From: JACQFK01 sp964619955
GTDB lineage: Bacteria; Planctomycetota; MHYJ01; JACPRB01
Reading direction: 5' to 3'
Assembly (NCBI GenBank): GCA_964619955.1
Contig: CAZUJF010000009.1
Location: forward strand, 62,001 to 126,000
DNA length: 64,000 nucleotides
The notes beneath the pieces were generated by a model. The model made no database searches. It was not told the origin of the DNA and worked only from the letters and a program-made list of their open reading frames with translations. Below are positions 1-7,138 of the stretch, one piece after another. Position 1 is the first letter of the stretch. Each line of letters begins with the position of its first letter. Both the position numbers and the translations under genes were made by a program.

Positions 1-232
1 CGGCGATCGCGTCGATGCCGGACAGCGGCGTCTTCGCCTCCGCCAGCGCGCGCTCCACCACGGGGTGGATCGTCTCGATGTGGGAGCGGCAGGCGACTTC
101 GGGGACCACGCCGCCGAAGGCCCGATGGATGTCGATCTGCGAATGGATGACGTTGGAGAGCACCTCGCGGCCGTCCGCCACGACGGCGGCGGCGGTTTCG
201 TCGCAGGAGGACTCGATCCCGAGGACGCGCAC
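1..232 (-). CDS. tsaD: tRNA N6-adenosine threonylcarbamoyltransferase TsaD, N-terminal part only (gene runs off the window)
   Basis: The reading frame begins with GTG at 232 and stays open to the window edge, giving about 77 residues. The N-terminus carries the family signature GIESSCDETAAAVV, which is the start of the ASKHA-fold ATPase of TsaD/Gcp/Kae1, followed by the conserved segment FGGVVPEVACRSH. TsaD acts with TsaB and TsaE in the cytoplasm to make t6A37 on ANN-decoding tRNAs. The metal-binding histidines and the rest of the protein lie outside the window. The start is 5 nt after the stop of the upstream S41 protease gene, so the two are probably cotranscribed. The identification from the N-terminal motif is secure. 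Confidence 0.9.
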   Translation of the reverse strand, partial: MRVLGIESSCDETAAAVVADGREVLSNVIHSQIDIHRAFGGVVPEVACRSHIETIHPVVERALAEAKTPLSGIDAIA

Positions 233-237
233 CGCGC

Positions 238-1563
238 TTAATCCTCGGACTCGGCCTTGCGGGCGCCGAGCACGCGCGGCTCGACCTTGGGCTCCCGCTT
301 CGCCAGCCTGGCGCGAAGGACCTCGAGTCCCGCCTCCAGCTGGAGGTCCTTGAAGTCGCCCGGCGCCGCCGGCTTCGTCCCCTTCAGGATCTCCTCCGCG
401 TTCCAGAGTTTCATCAGCTGCGCGTACTCCTCCTGGCTCATCTCGATGCGGAGGTCCGGCTCGATGCCGAATTCCTTCTTCCCCTCCTCGCGGTGCACGC
501 TCGTGCCGCTGGGCGTGTAATAGCGCGCCGTGGTGAGCTTGAGATGGGAGCCGTCGGGCAGCTCGAAGGGGGTCTGCACCGAGCCCTTGCCGTAGGTCCG
601 GGCGCCGACGATGACGCCGCGCTTGTGGTCCTTCATCGCCCCGGTGAAGATCTCGCTGGCGCTGGCGCTGCCCTCGTTGACGAGCACGACCAGGGGCAGG
701 TCCGCCGGCAGCGTGCCCTCGAGTTTCGCCTCGAAGTCGCGGCCGTCGTCCTTCGTCCGGCCCTTGGTGCTGACGATGAGGCCCTTCTCGAGGAAGCGGT
801 CGCTCAGTTCGACGCATTCGCTGAGCAGCCCGCCGCCGTTGAAGCGGAGGTCCACGATGAGGGCCTTCGCGCCGTCCTCCCGGAGCCGCGCGACCGCCTT
901 GTCGAAGTACGCCATCATTTCGGTGAAGTCCGTGATGCGGACGTAGCCGATGCCGCCGTCCAGGAGCCGCGCCTTCACGGCCTTCACGACGATCTTCTTC
1001 CGCACCAGGGCCACCCGGAACGGCTCGCGACCCTTGCGGAACATGGTGAGGGTGACGGGGGTGTCGGCCACGCCCTTGATCTTGCCGATGACCTCGGCGA
1101 GCTCCCGGCCCTTCGTGGACCAGCCGTCGACCTCCCGGATCTGGTCGCCCGGAAGGATGTCGGCGGCGAAGGCCGGGCTGTCCTCGATGGGGGTTTCCAC
1201 GGCGACGAAGCCGCTGGCCCGGTCGAGCGTGACCCGGATGCCGACCCCGTAGAACTCCCCCGTGAGATGCGTCTCCTTGAAAGACTGGTACTGCTTGGCC
1301 GTGAAGTATTCGCAATAGGGGTCGAGTTTCGTGGCCATGCCCTCGAGGGCCCCGTCCAGAAGCACCTCCTGGGAGACGCCGGGGTAGTAGCGGGCCTCGA
1401 TGCGGGACAGGGCGCTGCGGACCTTGGAGATCCCCGCCGGGGAGGAGCGCACGCCGCCGCGGCCGAAGACCTGCCAGCCCAGGGCGAAGCCCGCCAGCCC
1501 GAAGATCAGGGCGATCGTCGGCAGGACGGCGAGCAGGAGGGAGACGTTCCGGCGAGGCTGCAT
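238..1563 (-). CDS. S41-family C-terminal processing peptidase (CtpA/Prc type) with PDZ domain
   Basis: A 441-residue protein with an N-terminal membrane anchor or signal segment (about residues 8-32), a PDZ domain (about 95-185) and a tail-specific protease domain (about 200-360). The Ser/Lys dyad is visible: Ser301 and Glu304 in GSASASE, and Lys326 in TYGKGSVQ, with the family spacing of 25 residues. The protein would sit on the outer face of the cytoplasmic membrane and trim C-termini of exported proteins. The ATG at 1563 is preferred over upstream starts because GAAGGG lies 7 nt before it and the anchor follows at once. The tail beyond the protease domain is charged and of no known fold. 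tsaD follows after 5 nt. Confidence 0.92.
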   Translation of the reverse strand: MQPRRNVSLLLAVLPTIALIFGLAGFALGWQVFGRGGVRSSPAGISKVRSALSRIEARYYPGVSQEVLLDGALEGMATKLDPYCEYFTAKQYQSFKETHLTGEFYGVGIRVTLDRASGFVAVETPIEDSPAFAADILPGDQIREVDGWSTKGRELAEVIGKIKGVADTPVTLTMFRKGREPFRVALVRKKIVVKAVKARLLDGGIGYVRITDFTEMMAYFDKAVARLREDGAKALIVDLRFNGGGLLSECVELSDRFLEKGLIVSTKGRTKDDGRDFEAKLEGTLPADLPLVVLVNEGSASASEIFTGAMKDHKRGVIVGARTYGKGSVQTPFELPDGSHLKLTTARYYTPSGTSVHREEGKKEFGIEPDLRIEMSQEEYAQLMKLWNAEEILKGTKPAAPGDFKDLQLEAGLEVLRARLAKREPKVEPRVLGARKAESED

Positions 1564-1587
1564 GAAATTACCCTTCAAGGAGGCCTG

Positions 1588-1612
1588 ATTATAGCACGGT
1601 ATGCGGTATAAT
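1588..1612. promoter_or_regulatory. Divergent back-to-back -10 hexamers between the S41 protease and coiled-coil genes
   Basis: The 81-nt divergent gap contains a perfect TATAAT on the minus strand (1593-1588, towards the protease) and a perfect TATAAT on the plus strand (1607-1612, towards the coiled-coil gene). Neither has a good -35 box. Both are placed to give short leaders that still hold the Shine-Dalgarno sequences. The close opposed hexamers suggest mutually exclusive polymerase binding, which is inference. Confidence 0.5.
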
Positions 1613-1644
1613 GAAGGCATCGGGCCGGGAAGCATGGGAGGGGT

Positions 1645-2526
1645 ATGCCATCACCACGACAGGAAGCGGCGGGGCCGCCGACCAGCGACACCCAGAAGCT
1701 GCATCGGATCGCCCCAGCGCCCGATTTTCTGAAGCTCATCGAGGAGCTCAAGGCCCTCAAGAGCCGTTCGTACACGCTGGACCTCCAGAAGCTCGAGGAG
1801 CAGAACGCGCACCAGCGCGAACAGGCGCTGAAGGACGCGGAGCGCCGCGCGGGCCGGGGCAACCCCGCCGAGGCGCAGAGGCTCCAGGCGGAATCCCGGA
1901 AGATCGTCGAGATGGAGCTGGAGCGCTCGAAGGAGCTGCTCCAGTCGAAATTCGCCAAGGTGGAGCAGGGACTCGCCTCCCTCTCCCGTTTTCTCACCGA
2001 ACTGGGCCCGGTCCGGGAGATGGAAGGCCGGCTGGCGGAGCAGGACCAGAGGCTCCGGAAGCTCGAGGACGAGCTTCGGGTCCAGCGCAAGGTGCTGGCG
2101 CACGAGCAGGAGGAGTTCGAACGGGACAAGCAGCTCTTCGAATCCGCCAAGGCGGCCCTGAACGAACGCCAGCAGGAGCTCGACGCCCGGCTGGCGAACC
2201 TGGACGTGGTGAAGCGGGCGAAGGAGCTGGACCAGGTCCGCGACGAGCTCGAGGAGAAGATCAAGGCCTTCGAGCACGAGATGGCGCAGATCACCCGGGA
2301 CCGGGACGAGCTGAACAAGGACTTCGACAAGCTCGGCGAGAAGAAGGCGGAGCTGGACAACGAGGGCGAGCGCCTCACGACGGAGCGCAAGGAGCTGTCG
2401 CACGCGAAGCACGCGATGGCGGACGTGGTGGCGAAGGAGATGGCCGCGACGTTCGAAGCCTTCGTGCGGGACATGCTGCGGCCGCCGCCGCCGGAAGCCC
2501 CGCCGGAGGAAGCGGCGCCGCAATAG
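1645..2526 (+). CDS. Coiled-coil protein of unknown function
   Basis: A 293-residue protein without signal peptide or membrane segment. Residues about 25-270 are almost entirely charged heptad-like helix rich in Glu, Lys, Leu, Gln and Arg. The first 20 residues and the last 20 (Pro/Glu/Ala rich) are disordered-looking ends. The start has a strong Shine-Dalgarno (GGGAGGGG, one base before ATG plus spacing) and a TATAAT box 33 nt upstream. The overall form resembles bacterial scaffolding coiled coils, but no family signature is recognised and no enzymatic motif is present. It is probably cytoplasmic. tRNA-Phe follows 85 nt downstream in the same direction. Confidence 0.8.
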   Translation: MPSPRQEAAGPPTSDTQKLHRIAPAPDFLKLIEELKALKSRSYTLDLQKLEEQNAHQREQALKDAERRAGRGNPAEAQRLQAESRKIVEMELERSKELLQSKFAKVEQGLASLSRFLTELGPVREMEGRLAEQDQRLRKLEDELRVQRKVLAHEQEEFERDKQLFESAKAALNERQQELDARLANLDVVKRAKELDQVRDELEEKIKAFEHEMAQITRDRDELNKDFDKLGEKKAELDNEGERLTTERKELSHAKHAMADVVAKEMAATFEAFVRDMLRPPPPEAPPEEAAPQ

Positions 2527-2611
2527 GCGCCCGCGCCGCGCCCCCTCCCGGACCGATTGACAAGGCCGGAGGGGTTGGCTAAAGTGCCCGTCCCCAAAGT
2601 TGCCAGCCCGG

Positions 2612-2687
2612 GGACAGGTAGCTCAGCTGGTAGAGCACTGCACTGAAAATGCAGGGGTCACCGGTTCAACTCCGGTCCTGTCCACCA
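2612..2687 (+). tRNA. tRNA-Phe (anticodon GAA), CCA encoded
   Basis: A 76-nt cloverleaf folds fully. The acceptor stem is 2612-2618 with 2677-2683, the discriminator is A2684 and the genomic CCA is 2685-2687. The anticodon stem is 2638-2642/2650-2654 with loop CTGAAAA and anticodon GAA at 2645-2647. The T-arm is 2660-2676 with loop TTCAACT. Confidence 0.97.
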
Positions 2688-2791
2688 TTTCGACTCCTCA
2701 CCTTTCCCGCCTCCGGCGGGAAAGGGCTCGTCGCTCAATGCAGGCATTCTCACCTGGGATTCCTTGCCATCCCAGGCGAGGAGTCGAAATG
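2686..2791. repeat. 14-bp inverted repeat enclosing further hairpins just 3' of tRNA-Phe
   Basis: CATTTCGACTCCTC at 2686-2699 is the exact reverse complement of 2778-2791. The interior holds two more hairpins: an 11-bp perfect stem at 2701-2725, and an 8-bp stem at 2753-2760 with 2769-2776. The left arm starts inside the CCA end of the tRNA gene. Function unknown; processing signals or a decayed palindromic element are possible. Confidence 0.6.
2695..2746 (+). repeat. Direct repeat copy 1 (about 52 bp, contains an 11-bp palindrome)
   Basis: The core 2701-2746 is repeated at 2870-2915 with two mismatches. It starts with a perfect hairpin (CCTTTCCCGCC, 3-nt loop, GGCGGGAAAGG). There is no open reading frame. 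Confidence 0.75.
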
Positions 2792-2863
2792 CCCTGAGCG
2801 CGGGCACGATCCCAAAAGGTGTCCGAGTCGAAGGGCTCCTCCTTCTCAGGTGAAAGGTGCCCA

Positions 2864-2915
2864 TCCTCGCCTTTCCCGCCTCCGGCGGGAAAGGACTCGT
2901 CGCTCCATGCAGGCA
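2864..2915 (+). repeat. Direct repeat copy 2 (about 52 bp, contains an 11-bp palindrome)
   Basis: This is the second copy of the unit at 2695-2746 and keeps the same hairpin intact. It lies between the tRNA-Phe patch and the end of the phosphofructokinase gene and could serve as a terminator hairpin for the convergent unit. Confidence 0.75.
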
Positions 2916-2944
2916 AGCGGACTAGCGCCGGGGAACGACAAGCG

Positions 2945-2962
2945 CCCCCCCCCCCCCCCCCC
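2945..2962. repeat. Homopolymer run of 18 C next to the phosphofructokinase stop codon
   Basis: Eighteen consecutive C residues run into the first base of the phosphofructokinase stop codon (minus strand TAG, 2964-2962). The run lies outside the coding sequence except for that base, so length changes would not alter the protein. It may be real or an assembly error. Confidence 0.7.
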
Positions 2963-4347
2963 TACTCCCCCAGATAACGGATGCGCTTCTGGACGTCCGT
3001 GTTCACCGAGTGGTAGGGCTGCGTGAGGTTGCCGGGGTTGAAGAGGGTCTGGCGCATGTGCTCGGCGTCGTCGTAGCCGATCGCCTTCGTGAAGATCGGC
3101 AGCAGGTAGTTGATCCCCATCCGCGAGGGCTTCATCAGCTTCGCGTCGTAGAGCGCGGGCGGCAGCGTCCGCGCGTGGATCAGGCCCCAGCGGTCCCGGA
3201 AGCGGTTCGCGTCGTACCCCTCCACCCGGAAACCCTTCGCCGCGCTGTACTGCAGGATGGAGACCGAGTTGTTGTCCCCCTCCTGCAGCAGATCCACCGC
3301 CTTCGCCCCCAGCAGCGCCGCGTAGAAACGATCGAAGAGGATCGGGCGCCCGCCCCGCTGCGTGTGGCCGACCTTGCGGGTGAAGATCGCCTCCTTCGCG
3401 GAGGTCCCCCGGCGGAAGTCGCGGAAATAGTTGTCCCCGATCAGCTGGATCATCTTCGCGCGCAGCGACTCCGCCGCGCCCGTCAGCACCAGGTTGCCCG
3501 CGGGGTCCGTGGATTTCGACTCCGCCCCCAGCTCCCGGCCCTTCTCGTCCACGATGCCCTCGCCGCAGACGATCACCACGTTCTTCTGGAGCTCGTAGAG
3601 CTGCTTCACCCGGTCGATCAGGAGGTTCTCGTCGAGCGGCTGCTCCGGGACGAGGATGATGTCCGGCTGCCCGTAGGCGGCGCCCAGGGCGATGTAGCCG
3701 GAATGCCGGCCCATGACCTCGATGATCGCGATCCGGCGGTGGCTTTCCGCCGTCGTGCGGATGCGCTCCACGCCCTGCGCGGAGACCATCACCGCCGTCG
3801 CGTAGCCCGGCGTGGCGTAGTTCACGATCTGGTCGAGGTCGAAAACCGCGCTCGAGGGATTCCGCCGGTAGCTGAACGCCCCCTTGCGCTCCGGATCCGG
3901 CTCGCGCACCCATTCATCCGGGTCGCTCGGATGGTTGAGGCCGAGGTCGTTGTCGATCGTCTTCGGCGCGAGCACCGTGGGGAGCCTGGCCGCGAGCGGC
4001 TGCAGGCCGTTGAGCGTGCCGTCCCCGCCCACGCAGATCAGCCCCTCGATGCCGAGCCGCTCCAGGCGGGAATGGACCTGGTCGAGCTCCTCTTTCTGCG
4101 CGGGGTCGACGTAATCCCGGGAGGAGCCCAGAAGCGTTCCGCCGACGGCGGGATCCAGTTCGGGAATGGCCTGGTAGAGCGGGTTCAGGTGGAGGTGCGG
4201 GACCCGCGGATTGAACAGGCAGTTGAAGCCCTTGATGAGGCCGTAGACCTCGATGTGCAGCTGGTTGGCCCGCTCGACCGCGCCGTGGATCGTCGCGTTC
4301 AGGGCCGGCGTGTCGCCTCCGGCGGTGAGGATGCCGATGCGCTTCAT
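2962..4347 (-). CDS. 6-phosphofructokinase (PFKA family, Gly/Lys active-site type)
   Basis: A 461-residue PFKA-fold protein, longer than the 320-residue E. coli enzyme and close to the long plant/trypanosome/actinobacterial forms. Visible motifs are the N-terminal GILTAGGDTPALN, GGDGT at 107-111, PKTIDND at 128-134 with catalytic Asp132, and EVMGRHSGYIA. The residue after GGD is Gly, typical of ATP users, while the residue before TIDND is Lys, typical of pyrophosphate users. This mixed pair is known mostly from ATP-dependent long PFKs, so ATP is the likelier donor but is not proven. The start at 4347 has GGGAGGG about 8 nt upstream. It catalyses the committed step of glycolysis in the cytoplasm. 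Confidence 0.9.
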   Translation of the reverse strand: MKRIGILTAGGDTPALNATIHGAVERANQLHIEVYGLIKGFNCLFNPRVPHLHLNPLYQAIPELDPAVGGTLLGSSRDYVDPAQKEELDQVHSRLERLGIEGLICVGGDGTLNGLQPLAARLPTVLAPKTIDNDLGLNHPSDPDEWVREPDPERKGAFSYRRNPSSAVFDLDQIVNYATPGYATAVMVSAQGVERIRTTAESHRRIAIIEVMGRHSGYIALGAAYGQPDIILVPEQPLDENLLIDRVKQLYELQKNVVIVCGEGIVDEKGRELGAESKSTDPAGNLVLTGAAESLRAKMIQLIGDNYFRDFRRGTSAKEAIFTRKVGHTQRGGRPILFDRFYAALLGAKAVDLLQEGDNNSVSILQYSAAKGFRVEGYDANRFRDRWGLIHARTLPPALYDAKLMKPSRMGINYLLPIFTKAIGYDDAEHMRQTLFNPGNLTQPYHSVNTDVQKRIRYLGE

Positions 4348-4477
4348 GGATGCTGCCCTCCCGAGACCCGGAACATCATGCCTCCGGGCTCGGGCCCGGT
4401 CCATGGATATTCAAACCGGGGGCCGCCCGATTCGCGCCCCCCTGAAACGCCGGAGCCCCGTCGAGCGATCTATAGTC

Positions 4478-5698
4478 ATGAAAACGATCCTGCCCGCGCT
4501 GCTCCTGCTCGCCCTGCCCGCCGCCGCCGACGAATACTTCTTCAAGGACGGCGACGTCGTCGTCATGATCGGCGACAGCATCACCGAACAGCACCTCTAC
4601 AGCAACTACGTCGAGATCTGGGCCGTCACCCGGCATCCCGGCTGGAAGCTCACGTTCCGGAACACCGGCATCGGCGGCGACCGCTCCACGGGCGGCAACG
4701 CCCGCTTCAAGCGCGACGTGCTGGCGCACAAGCCCACGGCGATGACCGCGGACTTCGGCATGAACGACGGCGGCTACGGCGGCTTCAACGAGCACACGTT
4801 CAAGACCTACGTGGGCGGCCTCCAAGGCATGGCCGAGCAGGCGAAGGCCGCGGGCATCCGCGCCGCCTGGATCACGCCCCAGCCCCTCGACGGCGGCGAG
4901 CAGGGGCCGACCGCCCTCACCGCCTACAACGTGACGCTGGAGAAGTTCTGCGAAGGCGTGAAGGCGACCGCCGAGCGGAACGGAGGCGTCTACGTCGACC
5001 AGTTCCACCCCTATCTCGCGGTGCTCGACAGGGCGCGCGGGGCCGGGCCGAAATACGACCGCATCACCGCGGGCGACGCGGTCCACCCCGGCCCCCCGGG
5101 CCAGGCGCTCATGGCCGCGTCCATCCTCAAAGGCCTCTCCTTCCCGAAGCTCGTCTCCTGGGCGGTGGTCGACGGCGGCAGCCGCAACTGCACGCTGACG
5201 GACGTCGTCCGCAAGGACGGCGCCCTGTCCTTCACGCGGCTGGACGGCGCCCTGCCCTTCTTCCCCGCTGAAGCGGCCCCGATCCTGAAATGGGCGCCGC
5301 TCCTCGAGGAGCTCAACGAGTACGGCCTCACGGTCCCGGGCCTGCAGGCCGGCCGCTACGAGCTGCGGATCGGCGAACGGAAGATCCTCGAGTGCTCCGC
5401 CGAGGAACTTGCGAAAGGCGTGAACCTGGCCGCCGCGGCGCTCGCCGGAGGACCGGTCGCCGAGCAGGTCAAGGCGGTGAAGACGGCCGTCGAGGCCAAG
5501 AACAAGTTCCATCACGACCGGATCTTCCGCGGCATCCATCTGTCGGCCGTCCCCGACTGGCTGGCGGGCCCGGACGTCGAGGCCAAGAGGAAGGCCGCGA
5601 TCGAGGAGCGGATGGCGAAGCTCCCGGAGCTGGACGCCGCCGTCCGCAAAGCGCTCGAGATGAAGCCGCTGCGCTGGGAACTCGTCCCGCTGAAGTAG
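4478..5698 (+). CDS. Exported SGNH/GDSL-family hydrolase
   Basis: A 406-residue protein with a clear Sec signal peptide (residues 1-17, cut near AAA-DEY). The SGNH blocks are in order: block I GDSI with catalytic Ser34, block II with Gly in NTGIGGDRS, block III GMND with Asn96, and block V with Asp200 and His203 in DAVHPG. Such proteins act outside the cytoplasm as esterases, often on acetylated carbohydrates. About 190 residues follow the catalytic core and may form an accessory beta domain. There is no clear Shine-Dalgarno; TATAGT lies immediately before the start but too close to be a leaderless -10 box. The substrate cannot be read from sequence. Confidence 0.88.
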   Translation: MKTILPALLLLALPAAADEYFFKDGDVVVMIGDSITEQHLYSNYVEIWAVTRHPGWKLTFRNTGIGGDRSTGGNARFKRDVLAHKPTAMTADFGMNDGGYGGFNEHTFKTYVGGLQGMAEQAKAAGIRAAWITPQPLDGGEQGPTALTAYNVTLEKFCEGVKATAERNGGVYVDQFHPYLAVLDRARGAGPKYDRITAGDAVHPGPPGQALMAASILKGLSFPKLVSWAVVDGGSRNCTLTDVVRKDGALSFTRLDGALPFFPAEAAPILKWAPLLEELNEYGLTVPGLQAGRYELRIGERKILECSAEELAKGVNLAAAALAGGPVAEQVKAVKTAVEAKNKFHHDRIFRGIHLSAVPDWLAGPDVEAKRKAAIEERMAKLPELDAAVRKALEMKPLRWELVPLK

Positions 5699-5704
5699 CG
5701 GCCC

Positions 5705-7108
5705 TCAATGCTCGTCGGCGGCCCCGGCGGCCCGCTTCGCGGCCGCGGGGGGAGGCGATAGCGGACCCCGGTGTTTCCAGAGCCGTTCGCGCAACTGCGG
5801 GAAGAGCTTGAGGGCGTTCTCCCGGAGGATCTGGCGTCCGATCCGGATCGCATGTTCCTCGATCAGATCGCCGGCCGCCACCTTCTCGGCGAGCACCTCC
5901 GCCAGCGCGCGCCGCGTCATCTCGGTCGCCCCGTAAATCCCCTCCCCGTGGCTGCAGTCCGCCCCCCAGAGGATGCGGTCCGAGGGCATGACCTCGAGCC
6001 ATTCGTGGAAGGCGCGCTTCGCCGCGCTCAGGCTGATCGTGGGCAGCCAGACGGAGTCGAGCCACACATGGCTCGAGTGGCGCGTGAGGATGGCCCCGGT
6101 CTCGCCGGTCCAGGGCCAGCCGCCGTGGAAGAGGATGAACTTCGTCTTCGGATTCGCCTCGATCAGGTCGACCAGGAGCATCGGGTTCGAGCCCTGGATA
6201 CGGGCGTGCCCTGTGTGGATCTGGAACGGGAGGTCGTGGCGCGCGGAGAGTTCCACGAGGCGCCACAGGACGTAGTCCTCGAAGTCCCGGACCTCGTCCG
6301 GGACCAGTTCCTTCCGCGGCCGCCCGTAGACCTTCTCCGCGCGCTCCTTCGGCACGCGCTCGAAGCGGAGCGTCCGCTGGTAGGCCAGCGTCGTCTTCAA
6401 ACAGACCGCGCCGGAGGATTTCGCCTTTTGAAAGAGGGCCTCGAGCAGGGCGAGATAGTCGTCCAGCGTGGCGGACGGCAGCCCCGCCTTGCGCGCGAAG
6501 GCGAACGGGTCGTCGGCCTCGCTCGTGAACTCGGAGGGATGGAAGCCGCGGACCAGCGTCGTCACGTTGAACACGGGGACCTCGAAGGGATACGCGGTGG
6601 CGAACCCGAGGCGCGCCCAGTAGGGGTCGTTGAAGAGGAGTTCGATGTTCGCCCGCTCGGTCACGACGTGATAGAGCCAGCGCGCGTCGCGGTAGTTCTC
6701 GAAGATGCGGTCGTTCAGGCGGCGCGCCTCCGCGTCCGTGATGCGGTCGAAGTCCACGCCGTAGAGATCGCGGAACGCGGGAAGCTGGTAGCGGTAGAAG
6801 CCGGAGGCGCGGACGTCGTCGAAGCTCCCCTTCGCGCGTGCCCACCACTCGTCGAAGCCTCCGCCGCTCTTCCACGAGGGGACCGGGTTGTACCAGCCGA
6901 GATAGCTGCTTTTCCAGAGACCCGCGAGCGTCATCCCGCGGCCGCGGTCCGTCTCCTCGTAGCCGGGCAGGCGCTCGAAGGGCCAGAGGTGGTCGTGGGT
7001 GTCGATCGCCGGCACCGCATCGAGCGCCGACTTCATCCGCTCGTAGCCCGCCCCGCCGTGAGCGGTGCAGCCCGCGAGGAGCAGGGTCAGAATCCCCGGA
7101 TGTCTCAT
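5705..7108 (-). CDS. Amidohydrolase-superfamily lipoprotein (TIM-barrel metal hydrolase)
   Basis: A 467-residue protein. A lipoprotein signal with lipobox LAGC places it at the membrane after lipidation. The mature part begins with the metal-binding HxH motif in IDTHDHL, and later shows the conserved His of IHTGHARI, FHGGWPW and Asp in LWGADCSHG, the pattern of amidohydrolase_2/uronate-isomerase-like enzymes. The ATG at 7108 is chosen because a GGGGG stretch lies at the right distance upstream; a GTG two codons earlier is possible. The substrate is unknown. The gene is convergent with the SGNH hydrolase, 6 nt apart, which may share a function but proves nothing. Confidence 0.85.
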   Translation of the reverse strand: MRHPGILTLLLAGCTAHGGAGYERMKSALDAVPAIDTHDHLWPFERLPGYEETDRGRGMTLAGLWKSSYLGWYNPVPSWKSGGGFDEWWARAKGSFDDVRASGFYRYQLPAFRDLYGVDFDRITDAEARRLNDRIFENYRDARWLYHVVTERANIELLFNDPYWARLGFATAYPFEVPVFNVTTLVRGFHPSEFTSEADDPFAFARKAGLPSATLDDYLALLEALFQKAKSSGAVCLKTTLAYQRTLRFERVPKERAEKVYGRPRKELVPDEVRDFEDYVLWRLVELSARHDLPFQIHTGHARIQGSNPMLLVDLIEANPKTKFILFHGGWPWTGETGAILTRHSSHVWLDSVWLPTISLSAAKRAFHEWLEVMPSDRILWGADCSHGEGIYGATEMTRRALAEVLAEKVAAGDLIEEHAIRIGRQILRENALKLFPQLRERLWKHRGPLSPPPAAAKRAAGAADEH

Positions 7109-7138
7109 ACCCACCCCCTTTCCCTTGGAGTGTACCCC

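Noticed and set aside
2945..2962. Phase-variable homopolymer controlling phosphofructokinase
   Set aside because: The C tract lies after the coding region, so slippage would not change the protein.
4471..4476. TATAGT as a leaderless -10 box for the SGNH hydrolase
   Set aside because: It ends only one base before the ATG, too close for transcription to start at or before the codon.
3010..5271. Very long plus-strand frame opposite the phosphofructokinase
   Set aside because: It is a high-GC antisense shadow with Arg/Val/Asp/His bias and no domain; the minus-strand enzyme is certain. The same holds for the other long shadow frames, such as 24294-28094 minus.
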